64,000 nucleotides of DNA, taken from positions 124,001 to 188,000 of the forward strand of contig JAQWNP010000016.1 of assembly GCA_029268515.1 (NCBI GenBank), given 5' to 3'. Shown piece by piece: positions 19,553-28,649 of the stretch. Source of the stretch: Phycisphaerales bacterium (GTDB lineage: Bacteria; Planctomycetota; Phycisphaerae; Phycisphaerales; SM1A02). Below the pieces are notes generated by a model. The model had not been told where the DNA came from, did not search any database, and worked only from the letters and a program-made list of their open reading frames with translations. Each line of letters starts with the position of its first letter. Positions within the stretch are counted from its first letter, which is position 1. The position numbers and the translations under genes were made by a program.

Positions 19553-20282
19553 CGTAAACTGACGATTCGTTCTTAATACCTAAATCTGACAGCAGCATGG
19601 GCATCCCAGCTAATAGTTCTTCGGCTGTCTGAATTGCTACATCTTCACTTATCTCTGCGGGAGTCAAAATTTGGAGTTGAGCGACCCCCTGGACTGCCAG
19701 TTCATATCGACCTGATAGCTCATTGATCTCACCAATATGGGGCGTCACGCCACCATTTGGGAGGATAAATGTGTCGAATATTCGGACCCTCTGCTCTGTA
19801 CCGTCTGAAATGCGTCTACGGAATTGATAAACAAACACCGGAATGGCACCATTTGGCGTCTGAATTGCGATTTGCTCACGCTCATTTAAGCCGAGATCCG
19901 TAGTAACCCAACCGTTGGCCGGGTAACAAATCGGCGGATAATGCCCAAGCATGTCCCGTGAATCGCCACAATGCACAAGCAGAAAGGTGGCAGATAAACC
20001 ATTTGTCCCACGATAACGGCGGCTAAGAGCTCCGTTAAAGCGAAGAAGCCGCTGCGCATCGGGCGGAATGGGTTGGTCGATGCCATTCCAACGGCCCCCT
20101 CCTATTCGGAATGGAACTGCTGCGAGTGTTTGTCGAATCTTCTCTTTGCGGGCTTCCACTTCTTCCTGAATACGGACATGAGCAGGCAGCTTCCAACCAA
20201 GCAAGATAAGCAATACGAACGTGCATGCCGGAGCAACCACTGGAATGCGCTGAAAAAAATGACCGCGTCTTGGTAATCTCAT
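19527..20282 (-). CDS. EpsI-like exosortase-associated protein (DUF3485 type)
   Basis: A 251-residue protein with one N-terminal membrane helix (~15-33) and a periplasmic domain. The stretch GHYPPICYPANGWV corresponds to the conserved H-P-E/x-x-C-Y/L-P-x-x-GW segment of EpsI/DUF3485 proteins that accompany exosortases in EPS loci. Molecular activity of this family is not established; it is genetically linked to polysaccharide export and protein sorting. It overlaps the upstream exosortase by 4 bases (ATGA-type junction) and the downstream kinase by 26, so translational coupling is expected. Family assignment rests on this motif and on gene order. Confidence 0.78.
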   Translation of the reverse strand: MRLPRRGHFFQRIPVVAPACTFVLLILLGWKLPAHVRIQEEVEARKEKIRQTLAAVPFRIGGGRWNGIDQPIPPDAQRLLRFNGALSRRYRGTNGLSATFLLVHCGDSRDMLGHYPPICYPANGWVTTDLGLNEREQIAIQTPNGAIPVFVYQFRRRISDGTEQRVRIFDTFILPNGGVTPHIGEINELSGRYELAVQGVAQLQILTPAEISEDVAIQTAEELLAGMPMLLSDLGIKNESSVYVEGASHEE

Positions 20283-21151
20283 TGGCTTGCCAATCGATAA
20301 TTGTTTACTGGAAAATCAAGCCATCGCAACGTACGCAACATGGTCATTAATATAAAGACAGCAACAGGCAACATGACCCAACCAGCAATGTCATGGAAAT
20401 CATGTGCAAAGTCAGGATCGCCGTAACCATATATCAAACTCGTGGGAACGAGTCTGATGATATTGCAAAGTATTGCAATAAAGGGACTGATCACTAACAA
20501 CAGAACACGAGTAACAGGTTTAAATGGCGTACTAAATGCGAACGCATAAACAACCAACGTCAACGCAAAGATCATACGCATACCATTACATGCTTCGCCA
20601 ACTGCTACAGACTGTCCATTAATAACGAGAACATTACCTGTCTTGATCGTCGGCACACCTAACAGTTCTAACACTGAGTATGACACACTCGTTGCAAACT
20701 CTTGCATCGGCAGCGCAATCATATGACGTATCACACCAGGCACAGGCAACACAAACAGCAACACGCCAAATACAGGCGCAAAAAGGTAGATAGGCAAAAG
20801 GCCTGTAAAAGAAATCAGAATGCCAACGAGCACCAATAATGTCCCCGCATGCCAGAAGATCTGAATGCCAGAGGTGAAGCCCCACCATGAAATGAGCCAT
20901 CCGATCAGCACAATCAGGGGGCCTATCAAACTGGGTTGAACCAGAACATGCCTGAGCCGCGGCCGGCGTAACCACAAGAGCCAAACAGCAATTAACGGCG
21001 CCAGGAAAATATGCGACTGTTCTGTGTCATTGATCCCAATCGTGGCGATATCTTTCAATGGCTGCAGCATGAGAAATGCTGCGAACACCAAGAGGCCGCC
21101 AAGCATCAACCAATCTGTCACTTTCCAAGCTCTTCGGGGGCGGAAGTTCAT
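20279..21151 (-). CDS. Exosortase (multi-pass cysteine transpeptidase)
   Basis: A 290-residue polytopic membrane protein with about eight hydrophobic helices and the exosortase/archaeosortase catalytic set. Cys188 lies in GEACNGMRM, Arg233 in NIIRLVPT and His253 in HDFHDIAGW. Exosortases recognise C-terminal PEP-CTERM-like signals on exported proteins and process or attach them at the cell surface. No gene with a recognisable PEP-CTERM tail is seen in this window, so the substrates lie elsewhere or carry a variant signal. Placement inside an EPS operon next to the EpsI-like gene is the classic arrangement. The subtype (XrtA, XrtD, planctomycete XrtU and so on) cannot be fixed by eye. Confidence 0.9.
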   Translation of the reverse strand: MNFRPRRAWKVTDWLMLGGLLVFAAFLMLQPLKDIATIGINDTEQSHIFLAPLIAVWLLWLRRPRLRHVLVQPSLIGPLIVLIGWLISWWGFTSGIQIFWHAGTLLVLVGILISFTGLLPIYLFAPVFGVLLFVLPVPGVIRHMIALPMQEFATSVSYSVLELLGVPTIKTGNVLVINGQSVAVGEACNGMRMIFALTLVVYAFAFSTPFKPVTRVLLLVISPFIAILCNIIRLVPTSLIYGYGDPDFAHDFHDIAGWVMLPVAVFILMTMLRTLRWLDFPVNNYRLASQ

Positions 21152-22134
21152 GACCGAGATGCTCCCGGATTTGGACTCTTGCTGACGGCATGACTGCCTG
21201 TTTTCAGTTGGCGTCTATTTGTTCGCTGCACTCTCGGCAGAAGAGTATGCCCACCAAGGATCGTGTCCACAACACTTTCACCAGGACGAACTTTTGCACC
21301 AGCACCAACCACTGATCTTGCAACCACTGCACCATAACCAATAGAGGCACCGTTCAAAATCACACTGTCATGAACAAGTACACCATCATCGATAGTGACG
21401 CCAGACTCAATCAAGCATCTGCCATCAACGACGGCGTTCTTCGAGATAATTGTCTGATCTTGATCCTTCGAATACGTGACGACCTGATTTTCAACCGCCA
21501 GCTCCTTACGAACTGCTTCTAAATACGAAAGACGATCATGTATTCGAGAAGAACCTTTGAGTACGCTGACTGGGCGAACTCGAAAATGAGCCTCATGCAG
21601 AGCAGGCAAGAACTGCTCCTTGAGATCGAAGTAGCCAATCTTTGGTATGAGATCAATGCTGGATCGACGAAATGCAGACACGCCCGCTGGGCTATTTGAT
21701 CCACACACGCCAACGGCTCCATCAGCACCGCCCTGAACCGTAGAGATAACATCCTTTACTGAGGAAACTGGGGCGCTATTTCCTTCAACGATGACCACAA
21801 TGGTGTCCGCATCAAGATCCAAAGTGATGTCACGAACCACACCGCCTGGACCACGCCATGCCGCTGGCTCCAAAAATGTCCTGGTCACAGCCTGGAAGTC
21901 TCTTTTTCGCGTCATCGCATCGATTGCTGCATTAATAGCGTGGGTATCTTTATCAAGATTTATAGCCACGCGTACTTCGTCTACAAAGGCCTGATTCAGT
22001 ATTTCTAACCATGACTCGAAAACAGTTGCAGATCGGCGCAATGGCAACAAGATCGTTGGTGTATCCAACGAATCACGCAGCGAAGAACTGCGCATATGGC
22101 CCGCCAACATGACTACAACAATCCCCGATATCAC
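21148..22134 (-). CDS. Degenerate sugar nucleotidyltransferase-like protein with hexapeptide repeats
   Basis: 328 residues from GTG 22134. The N-terminal ~220 residues fold like a nucleotidyltransferase (GIVVVMLAGHM as first strand, then DLDADTIVVIVEGNSAPVSS at the usual place of the metal-binding region). The canonical G-x-G-T-R and following Pro/Lys are replaced by AGHMRSSSLRDSL. From about residue 230 there is a run of left-handed beta-helix hexapeptides, for example VVDGRCLIESGVTIDDGVLV and VILNGASIGYGAVVARSVVG. The shape recalls GlmU or GDP-mannose pyrophosphorylase homologues, but the missing signature suggests an altered activity or a regulatory role. It overlaps the exosortase by 4 bases and follows the cupin gene by 34. 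Confidence 0.65.
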   Translation of the reverse strand: MISGIVVVMLAGHMRSSSLRDSLDTPTILLPLRRSATVFESWLEILNQAFVDEVRVAINLDKDTHAINAAIDAMTRKRDFQAVTRTFLEPAAWRGPGGVVRDITLDLDADTIVVIVEGNSAPVSSVKDVISTVQGGADGAVGVCGSNSPAGVSAFRRSSIDLIPKIGYFDLKEQFLPALHEAHFRVRPVSVLKGSSRIHDRLSYLEAVRKELAVENQVVTYSKDQDQTIISKNAVVDGRCLIESGVTIDDGVLVHDSVILNGASIGYGAVVARSVVGAGAKVRPGESVVDTILGGHTLLPRVQRTNRRQLKTGSHAVSKSPNPGASRS

Positions 22135-22168
22135 GTTTCTAAAATCTCCCGGAAACCCAACTCAGAAA

Positions 22169-22717
22169 CTACCCATGGCGCGGTTGCCATGGGAATCCAC
22201 TCACGCTATCCCATTCACGTCGATGTTCATCCGGCGCTTCTGGGTTATATCTCTCTGTCACATAATAAAGAAGGCCAGCTGCTTCAGCTCCAACACAGGC
22301 TGCGCCATGCCATAGCGGCGGTGGAATCACAAGCACTGCTGGACGCATCTGACCGAGTACGGCCATCCATGAAGCGCCATCATCTTCCCGCCAAACACCA
22401 GCCTTTAGATGACCATTCACACACAACCAAAAGTCTGTCTGGCGATCATGTCGATGCCACGCTTTTACAATACCTGGATGCTGGCACGAATAGTTGATCT
22501 GACCTTGATCAGATAAAGCGCCTGCCATGCAATTCATCAAAGACCAACCCCGATCATCGGCGTGTGGTGTGATGGGCATCAGCAGAGGCTCATTAAGTGA
22601 ACGAGCTGCCTCCTCAACATCTGACCAGCTACCCTCATGAATGCGAGGCGATGCTGGGTTCACCACATGGTCTCGATGGGCATCAAACTGATGCACGCTC
22701 TGGGGGGAGAGGCTCAT
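22169..22717 (-). CDS. RmlC-like cupin (dTDP-4-dehydrorhamnose 3,5-epimerase family)
   Basis: A 182-residue cupin. The segments HADDRGW, IVKAWHRHDRQTDFWLCVNG, VIPPPLWHGAACVG and YYVTERYNPEAPDEHRREWD correspond in order to the conserved blocks of the RmlC fold. The usual GLHYQ block is replaced by AWHRH, as in distant epimerase-like or ketoisomerase-like members. It probably acts on the 4-keto sugar made by RmlB, encoded at the other end of the same operon. It is the first gene of the operon; an AAGGAT lies eight bases before ATG 22717. Whether it performs both 3- and 5-epimerisation is unknown. Confidence 0.75.
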   Translation of the reverse strand: MSLSPQSVHQFDAHRDHVVNPASPRIHEGSWSDVEEAARSLNEPLLMPITPHADDRGWSLMNCMAGALSDQGQINYSCQHPGIVKAWHRHDRQTDFWLCVNGHLKAGVWREDDGASWMAVLGQMRPAVLVIPPPLWHGAACVGAEAAGLLYYVTERYNPEAPDEHRREWDSVSGFPWQPRHG

Positions 22718-23204
22718 CTACTACTATCCTTCCCGATCCGCCTGACGCATTAAGACTGCATCAACGAAGCGTTTTGCTTAGGGGGAGCCGCTCTTACTTC
22801 GACCCAGCCTCCCGAGCCAGATCGAGTTCTCTCAATGAAATTTCTGGACGAGAGCGGTCCCCACCAGACCTCGCCCACAGAACTGGGTGTCGCCTTCCTC
22901 TATCGGATCATTCCCAGGCACACCATGCCCAAAGCAGCAAGTACTTTGGAGACAATATGTAATGTATAGGCGGGGGAAGACAGCAGGCAATTTTAACCAC
23001 CCTAAATTGATGGTTTGGCATTTATCGGACCCGTACAAGGCCTCTAAATGACAGGATTATCTAATACCTGCATAAAATCGGTTTCAGGGACGTTCACTCT
23101 GAAGTTGCCTGACGCCCGATAAAGTCGGAGCGACCAATAGAATATTGCTGAGCCAAGGTGGCCGAGCATCAATATATAAGTTGAGATGGGTTGAATCGGA
23201 GCAA
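22718..23204. other. Long divergent intergenic region (leader of the EPS operon)
   Basis: 487 bases without a convincing gene, between the start of the minus-strand polysaccharide operon and the plus-strand MauE/DoxX gene. Promoters for both directions should be here, but no hexamer pair was clear enough to name. A 7-bp inverted repeat, CCGCTCT at 22788-22794 and AGAGCGG at 22851-22857, encloses 56 bases and could form a stem in the operon leader. Short open frames on either strand have no ribosome site or recognisable product. No known riboswitch core was seen. Confidence 0.4.
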
Positions 23205-24332
23205 ATGATGACCAAGGCCCCCAATGACGAACCGCAGTCCCAGTCCCTGGCGCGAACCTCAGTGAGTCGGCGCCGGACACTCGGCACGATCCTGACCCGC
23301 ATCATTGTTCCCTGCTGGGTCCTTGCTGGGGTGATCTTCAAGCTATCGCATGCAACACCTACCAACCTACCACCAACGATCTTGCAACTCGGCCATAAGA
23401 CAATGGGCATTGATGCTCACTGGCTACTGGCCACGCTGCTCGTCTTAGAACTCTTTGCTATTGCAGTCATGTTCTTCACACGTTGGGCGCGGCCAATGGC
23501 CGTTTTTATGCTGGTGGCTTTTTGCCTCATCCTGCTTGCAGAAATGTTCCAAGGCAATGTTACGAGTTGTGGCTGCTTTGGAACACTACCCATTCCGCCT
23601 TGGGTCATGCTTATCATTGACGGCTCTCTACTTGTTGGTGTCTTACTCACTTGGCAACGACGCGAATCTGTTGAAAGCAATGCTTACCTACTGGCGTTGG
23701 TAACAGCCTGTTTTATATTAGTTGCTGGATTTACATACATCCGCATACTCGGAGTCAGGTCTGCCAATCAACGTGTGATCACGATCGCACAACCAAATAA
23801 TGAAACATCAAATACACCTGATCCATCTCCGAATGATATTGAAAATGGAAATTCCATCTCCGCCAACCAATCAACCGTCACTGAGATTCAACTTCCAAGC
23901 TTCTACTATATTGATGATCCAGATGCCTGGGTGGGCCAGTCTTTTCGTTCTATTGATCTCTACAAATATATGAAAGTAAAACCAAAGGACTTAGACAAAG
24001 GTAAGCGTTACATCGTCTTCTACCGCAGGACCTGCGATCACTGCGAAGAACTCATTTACGATCACTTCTATGGCGAGCCCGTCGTACCATCAACACTGGT
24101 TGCTTTTCCGGACACTGCCAATGGATATGCCACCGAGGGCCTCTGGAGTATGCCCTGCGATGGTTGTGAGGAGCTTGAGCTCCCTGTGGGCCCAGATTGG
24201 GCGATTGAACCGCCACTCGTCATTGCGCTCAATAACGGCAAAATAGTCTGCGTCAGTGAGGCTGAAGAATCTTACGAACCACAATGCCTGCCATGGCACG
24301 TTGAGGCTGGCTTGGTCGAAGCTCCCAACTGA
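23205..24332 (+). CDS. MauE/DoxX-type membrane protein with thioredoxin-like C-terminal domain
   Basis: About 375 residues from ATG 23205, which has GGAG three to four bases ahead; the frame is open back to a TTG at 23145. Several membrane helices fill the first ~180 residues, with a cytochrome- or quinone-type cysteine loop TSCGCFG near residue 122, a feature of MauE/DoxX redox membrane proteins. The second half is hydrophilic and ends with a thioredoxin-like region holding C-D-H-C in YRRTCDHCEEL (about residue 275) and a later CDGCEEL pair. This suggests electron transfer through the membrane to a periplasmic dithiol. It has no obvious operon partner. Function is inferred from these motifs only. 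Confidence 0.65.
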   Translation: MMTKAPNDEPQSQSLARTSVSRRRTLGTILTRIIVPCWVLAGVIFKLSHATPTNLPPTILQLGHKTMGIDAHWLLATLLVLELFAIAVMFFTRWARPMAVFMLVAFCLILLAEMFQGNVTSCGCFGTLPIPPWVMLIIDGSLLVGVLLTWQRRESVESNAYLLALVTACFILVAGFTYIRILGVRSANQRVITIAQPNNETSNTPDPSPNDIENGNSISANQSTVTEIQLPSFYYIDDPDAWVGQSFRSIDLYKYMKVKPKDLDKGKRYIVFYRRTCDHCEELIYDHFYGEPVVPSTLVAFPDTANGYATEGLWSMPCDGCEELELPVGPDWAIEPPLVIALNNGKIVCVSEAEESYEPQCLPWHVEAGLVEAPN

Positions 24333-24481
24333 TCTAGTTCAAGACGACTCAGAGTCAATAAGCACGCTGGGCCCATGAGCTGCAAGCATCAACCCAATCG
24401 GACTTTGCCCGATGTCGTGGTAGGATGCCGCGCTGCTTTACGTCTTATGATTGTCAATATGCAATGGCCAGGAGAGTACCC

Positions 24482-25891
24482 ATGTCAAATGATTCAAAGC
24501 CCGTCTTAGATCACCTCGCAACGACAAGTGAAGCTCGCCTGGAGCGACTCTGTCATGTGCTTCGATTTCCGAGTGTCGGCACAGACTCCGCTTTTGACAA
24601 AGATACAAGAGCTTGCGCTGAATGGCTTGTCAATGATCTTAAGGAATGTGGACTGAAGGCGGAACTGCGCGAAACAGAAGGCCAACCTCTTGTCTATGCA
24701 CATCATCCAGGGCCTGGTGGTGATGCACCACACATTCTCTATTACGGACACTATGACGTTCAGCCCGCAGACCCTCTCGAACTTTGGGATTCACCCCCGT
24801 TCGAACCAACCATCCTCGATGGAAAACACGGAAAGCGCATTGTGGCGCGTGGTGCTGTTGATGATAAAGGCCAGGTACGGACGATCCTTGAAGCACTACG
24901 AGCCTGGCATGATGTCAATGAAACATTCCCCTTCCAAGTCAGTGTTCTCATTGAAGGAGAAGAAGAGTCAGGCAGTCATAGCTTGCCAGGCTACCTAAGC
25001 AAACATGCTGAAGAACTTAAGGCCGATGTCTGCATCATCAGTGACACTGGTATGTGGAATATTGATACACCAGCGATTACCACCATGCTGCGGGGTGTTC
25101 TAAGTACAGAGGTCACACTCCATGGCCCCGATCATGATCTTCACTCCGGCATGTATGGCGGTGCAGTTGCAAATCCAATCAACGGCCTCGCCCTGGCCCT
25201 TGGCCAGCTGATTGATGCAGAAGGACGCATCCAGATTCCTGGCTTCTATGACGGCATCATTCCGATCACCGAGCAACAGAAACAACAATGGGCCGAACTC
25301 GGTTTCAGCGAAGAAGAAACCGTCAAGGACGTGGGCATGACCGCGGGTACCGGAGAAGCAGGCTTCTCTGCTCTGGAGCGCATTTGGGCACGTCCTACCT
25401 GCGACCTTAATGGCATCATTGGTGGCTACACCGGTGAAGGCGGGAAGACAATCATTGCATCCAAAGCATCTTCTAAGATTAGCTGCCGCCTTGTTCCTGG
25501 TATGGATGGCGACAAAATTGCAACTGCTTTACAAGAATTCTTCGAAGCTCGGACGCCGCCAGGCTGCCATTGGGAGTTCGGGAAGACGCATGTTGCCCCG
25601 GCCATTCGAGTACCAACTGAGTCGTGTTGGGTTGATGCATGTTGTGAAGCACTCACTGAAATCTACGACAAAGAGGCCGTACTGATTGGCTGCGGTGGTT
25701 CGATACCAGTTGCGGCTTTTTTCAAAGACATCCTTGATCTTGATTGCCTTCTCGTTGGATTTGGCCTTGATGACGATAGGATTCATTCGCCAAATGAGAA
25801 GTTTGAATTGACTTGCCTGGAGAAAGGCGCTGCTTCTCATGTGGCCATGATTGCTCACTTTGCGAAATGCCCTGCGGGAATGTCCTGCTGA
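24482..25891 (+). CDS. M20-family metallopeptidase / dipeptidase
   Basis: Dinuclear zinc peptidase of the M20 family (dipeptidase / ArgE / DapE relatives), 469 residues from ATG 24482. A GGAG lies seven bases before it; the frame also opens at 24425. Metal and catalytic positions are visible: His in YYGHYDVQP, Asp in RGAVDDKGQ, the catalytic and bridging Glu pair in EGEEESGS, Asp in ISDTGM and a late His in DDDRIHSPNEKF. The dimerisation domain contains HSGMYGGAVANP, typical of M20 dipeptidases with broad specificity. It probably hydrolyses small peptides in the cytoplasm, since no signal peptide is present. Confidence 0.9.
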   Translation: MSNDSKPVLDHLATTSEARLERLCHVLRFPSVGTDSAFDKDTRACAEWLVNDLKECGLKAELRETEGQPLVYAHHPGPGGDAPHILYYGHYDVQPADPLELWDSPPFEPTILDGKHGKRIVARGAVDDKGQVRTILEALRAWHDVNETFPFQVSVLIEGEEESGSHSLPGYLSKHAEELKADVCIISDTGMWNIDTPAITTMLRGVLSTEVTLHGPDHDLHSGMYGGAVANPINGLALALGQLIDAEGRIQIPGFYDGIIPITEQQKQQWAELGFSEEETVKDVGMTAGTGEAGFSALERIWARPTCDLNGIIGGYTGEGGKTIIASKASSKISCRLVPGMDGDKIATALQEFFEARTPPGCHWEFGKTHVAPAIRVPTESCWVDACCEALTEIYDKEAVLIGCGGSIPVAAFFKDILDLDCLLVGFGLDDDRIHSPNEKFELTCLEKGAASHVAMIAHFAKCPAGMSC

Positions 25892-25947
25892 TCTCAAAAA
25901 AACGGCTGATCACCCATTCAACAGACTCTTAGTCGCCCATTAAGCAA

Positions 25948-25978
25948 CGATGATCACACCGACTCGCCGTGATCATCG
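25948..25978. repeat. Perfect 10-bp inverted repeat upstream of the 26000 gene
   Basis: CGATGATCAC at 25948-25957 and GTGATCATCG at 25969-25978 are exact reverse complements separated by 11 bases. The repeat lies between the M20 gene and the next plus-strand gene, 22 bases before its ATG. There is no T-run after it, so it is not a standard terminator; an operator or a leader hairpin close to the ribosome site is more likely. Confidence 0.5.
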
Positions 25979-25999
25979 CTATGGGGCTAGAATCCGCTT

Positions 26000-28480
26000 A
26001 TGCATATCCGCTGGTTCATTATGGCTCTTGCCCTTCTCGTGCTCAGCACTGCAAGCAGCGCCCAAGTCGATGATATCTCTATCAAACTTGACAAGTTTGG
26101 CATTGGTTCTGTTGCCCGTGCGGGCGAATTGGCTGCCATTCGATTAGATCTCATCAATAACACCGGTGAACCTAGACAAGTTTGGGTGCACTGGGAGGTA
26201 CCCAATCCAGATCAAGACATCGCAGAATATGGACGCGTCATCACCCTGGCTGGCTCAGAGTCGATATGGCTCTACGCCCCACTTCCCTTTGATATTGACC
26301 AAAATGGCCTGGACCCATGGACGATTCATGTTCATGAATATGAAGATGGACAACGCGGCAACCTCCTGGCCTCTACGGCAGTCAGAGCCGCTGACGATCC
26401 TTCGATGCGAATTGTGTCCGCGCGTACAGGCTTGATCGGTGTCATTGGCCCAATGCCAGCTGGCTTAGCAGAGCTCTCTTACGCCATGGGCACCGAGCCA
26501 TCCCCGGCAGCACACGAACCGCTTGTCATTAACCAACTCATCCAGCCCATCGATCTCCCCGATCGCTGGGAAGGATTACGCCAGTATGAATCGATCATCT
26601 GGATGACTGATTCCCAACATGGTCCAGATCAACTCAATGACCGCACTTCTGATGCAATCATCCAATATGTACGCAATGGTGGGCATCTTATTATCATTCT
26701 GCCTCCAAACGTCGATTCATGGGAACTTGCTCGCGGTGACAATTCCAACATCTATCTTCGATCGTTACTCCCACCTGTTGCGCCAAGGACTTACGAAAAT
26801 GTACCGCTTAACAACCTACTTGATGTTCTGAGCAAGACGCCTGAAACCAGGACACGGTTGGACATCAATGCTGGAAATAATCAAACAGATTTGGAAATTG
26901 CTCTTCAGGTTTTCGCAAGCAAAGACAAGCAATCTCTTGAGGCCCTTGCGCCATACCAACCACTCATTTCTCTCGAAGATGGACGAGTCATCGTTGTTGA
27001 ACGCCCATTAGGATTTGGAGCAATCACAGTCATTGGCATTGACTTGAGCGATAGCGACTTGGCCCGCAGCCTCCCCTCACTGCCACAAGCCGACATCTTC
27101 TGGAACCGTGTCTTAGGCAGACGTGCTGACACGCCGACACCAACAGAAATTGCTGACACAAAAGCCGCAGATCGTTTCGCCCTTGTGCAACCGACCTGGA
27201 CGGATCTCGGCGAAGGGCAACTCTTCTCACAGGCAACTGAGCTACAACAACGAGCAGGACAAGGACTCATATTAGCGCTTTTATTGTTCTTGTTGTATTG
27301 GGCTGTCGCAGGTCCAGGATCATTCTTTTTACTCAAACGCTACCGCATGACACAGCACGCCTGGATCGTCTTCGCGGCATGCTCAATTGCTTTTACTGCA
27401 ATTACGTGGGGCAGTGTTTCCATACTCCAGCGACGCGAGTTAAATCTACAACATGTCACAGTGCTTGATCACATTGCGCTCGCAGATGAAGCACATCAGC
27501 AACGAGCAAGTAGCTGGTTTACAGTCTTTCTTCCAATGTATGGCGATCCAGAAATCTCCCTTAATAACCCCACAGACAATCGAGATCTGCTCTACCCCTG
27601 GAAGGGCCCTAAGGAGATTCGGCAAGGCTTTCCTAATCGAGAAAATTATCAGGTCGATGTTGGACAGACTCAGAGTCAATTTCAAGTGCCTGCAAGAGCA
27701 ACATCTTCTCACTTCTTTTCCCAATGGCGAGGCGGTGTCGATCCAGATCAATGGGGCTCGCTGCTACGAATTGATCCGAGCAATCCGCCACGGGTCATCA
27801 CAGACGAAGATGGACGGGAAACCAGTTTGGCTGGGGCCATTATTAGTGAGCTACCAAGTGAGCTCGAAGATATTTCTATCATCTGGATCACCAATGAGCG
27901 AAATAAACCTCGCTCCTATGCGACGAATCTTGTCAACGGTGATCGAGAACCGTGGATTCAAATGCGAGATTCAGGCGATCTTCTTGATCGAGGCTATCTC
28001 TGGACAATCGATGCCATTTCACCGGGCGAAGTTATTAACCTAAGCCTGCCGACCACACCTGCGTTCTCACTTGAAACAGCTCTAAATGACAGCTACTACA
28101 AGGCCTACCAAAAAAGCACCCAGGCCTTTTCTGGATTGCGCAATATTGCGCCCTCAGTGCGGCGTCGGCATCTAGAGGCGTTGAGTTTTTATAACCAACT
28201 AACGCCTCCAACCTATCTCAAATCACCAAACCAAAATGAAGAGCCTGCACTGCAAGTACAGCGATGGGTTGGGCGATCACTTGATCTAGGCCGATGGTTG
28301 TCGCGGCCATGTATTATTATCATGGGTTATATGCCAGGCAGCACTTCACCGATGCCAATTCAGCTTGAGGGTAATCCGGACGCTATCCCAAGCACTGGCT
28401 TGACGCTCTTTCGATGGATCTATCCTCTTCCTACAGCCATTGATCAGTGGCAAGAAGAGATCACACCAGATGACAATTAA
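26000..28480 (+). CDS. Large exported/membrane protein of unknown function
   Basis: 826 residues with an N-terminal signal peptide (about 1-21, cut after SSAQ), a long extracytoplasmic region, two adjacent membrane helices at about 418-440 and 453-476, and a second soluble region to the C-terminus. Around residues 195-250 a segment runs YESIIWMTDSQHGPDQ, then YVRNGGHLIIILPP. This resembles the glutamine-amidotransferase-like or von Willebrand-associated fold of Bat/GldG-type membrane proteins (the look of DUF4350-like proteins). Proteins of this layout often stand beside an ABC-2 exporter, as here, with an ABC ATPase 170 bases downstream. Its role as an exporter accessory is inference. Confidence 0.6.
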   Translation: MHIRWFIMALALLVLSTASSAQVDDISIKLDKFGIGSVARAGELAAIRLDLINNTGEPRQVWVHWEVPNPDQDIAEYGRVITLAGSESIWLYAPLPFDIDQNGLDPWTIHVHEYEDGQRGNLLASTAVRAADDPSMRIVSARTGLIGVIGPMPAGLAELSYAMGTEPSPAAHEPLVINQLIQPIDLPDRWEGLRQYESIIWMTDSQHGPDQLNDRTSDAIIQYVRNGGHLIIILPPNVDSWELARGDNSNIYLRSLLPPVAPRTYENVPLNNLLDVLSKTPETRTRLDINAGNNQTDLEIALQVFASKDKQSLEALAPYQPLISLEDGRVIVVERPLGFGAITVIGIDLSDSDLARSLPSLPQADIFWNRVLGRRADTPTPTEIADTKAADRFALVQPTWTDLGEGQLFSQATELQQRAGQGLILALLLFLLYWAVAGPGSFFLLKRYRMTQHAWIVFAACSIAFTAITWGSVSILQRRELNLQHVTVLDHIALADEAHQQRASSWFTVFLPMYGDPEISLNNPTDNRDLLYPWKGPKEIRQGFPNRENYQVDVGQTQSQFQVPARATSSHFFSQWRGGVDPDQWGSLLRIDPSNPPRVITDEDGRETSLAGAIISELPSELEDISIIWITNERNKPRSYATNLVNGDREPWIQMRDSGDLLDRGYLWTIDAISPGEVINLSLPTTPAFSLETALNDSYYKAYQKSTQAFSGLRNIAPSVRRRHLEALSFYNQLTPPTYLKSPNQNEEPALQVQRWVGRSLDLGRWLSRPCIIIMGYMPGSTSPMPIQLEGNPDAIPSTGLTLFRWIYPLPTAIDQWQEEITPDDN

Positions 28481-28619
28481 TCAGCACTCTAAGATGGCTC
28501 ACACAGCTTCCTTGGCAGATCCAGTGACCTCACCCGTGAAAGATCCATCTGGAATTCTTGATGTTGCCACCCTCTCGACCCGCTGGCTACTATATGGCAC
28601 CCAATCGATGATGCCTTAA
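28470..28619 (+). CDS. Possible 49-residue small protein between membrane protein and ABC ATPase
   Basis: A short open frame starting at ATG 28470, which overlaps the stop of the 826-residue gene by 11 bases, and ending at TAA 28617-28619. The product begins MTINQHSKMAH and ends WLLYGTQSMMP; it resembles no family I know. The overlap would allow translational coupling. It sits exactly where an ABC-2 permease would be expected between the membrane protein and the ATPase, so it may be a remnant of one, a genuine small protein, or chance. Confidence 0.25.
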   Translation: MTINQHSKMAHTASLADPVTSPVKDPSGILDVATLSTRWLLYGTQSMMP

Positions 28620-28649
28620 AACCTCTTTATAAATTATGATGACCAACCA

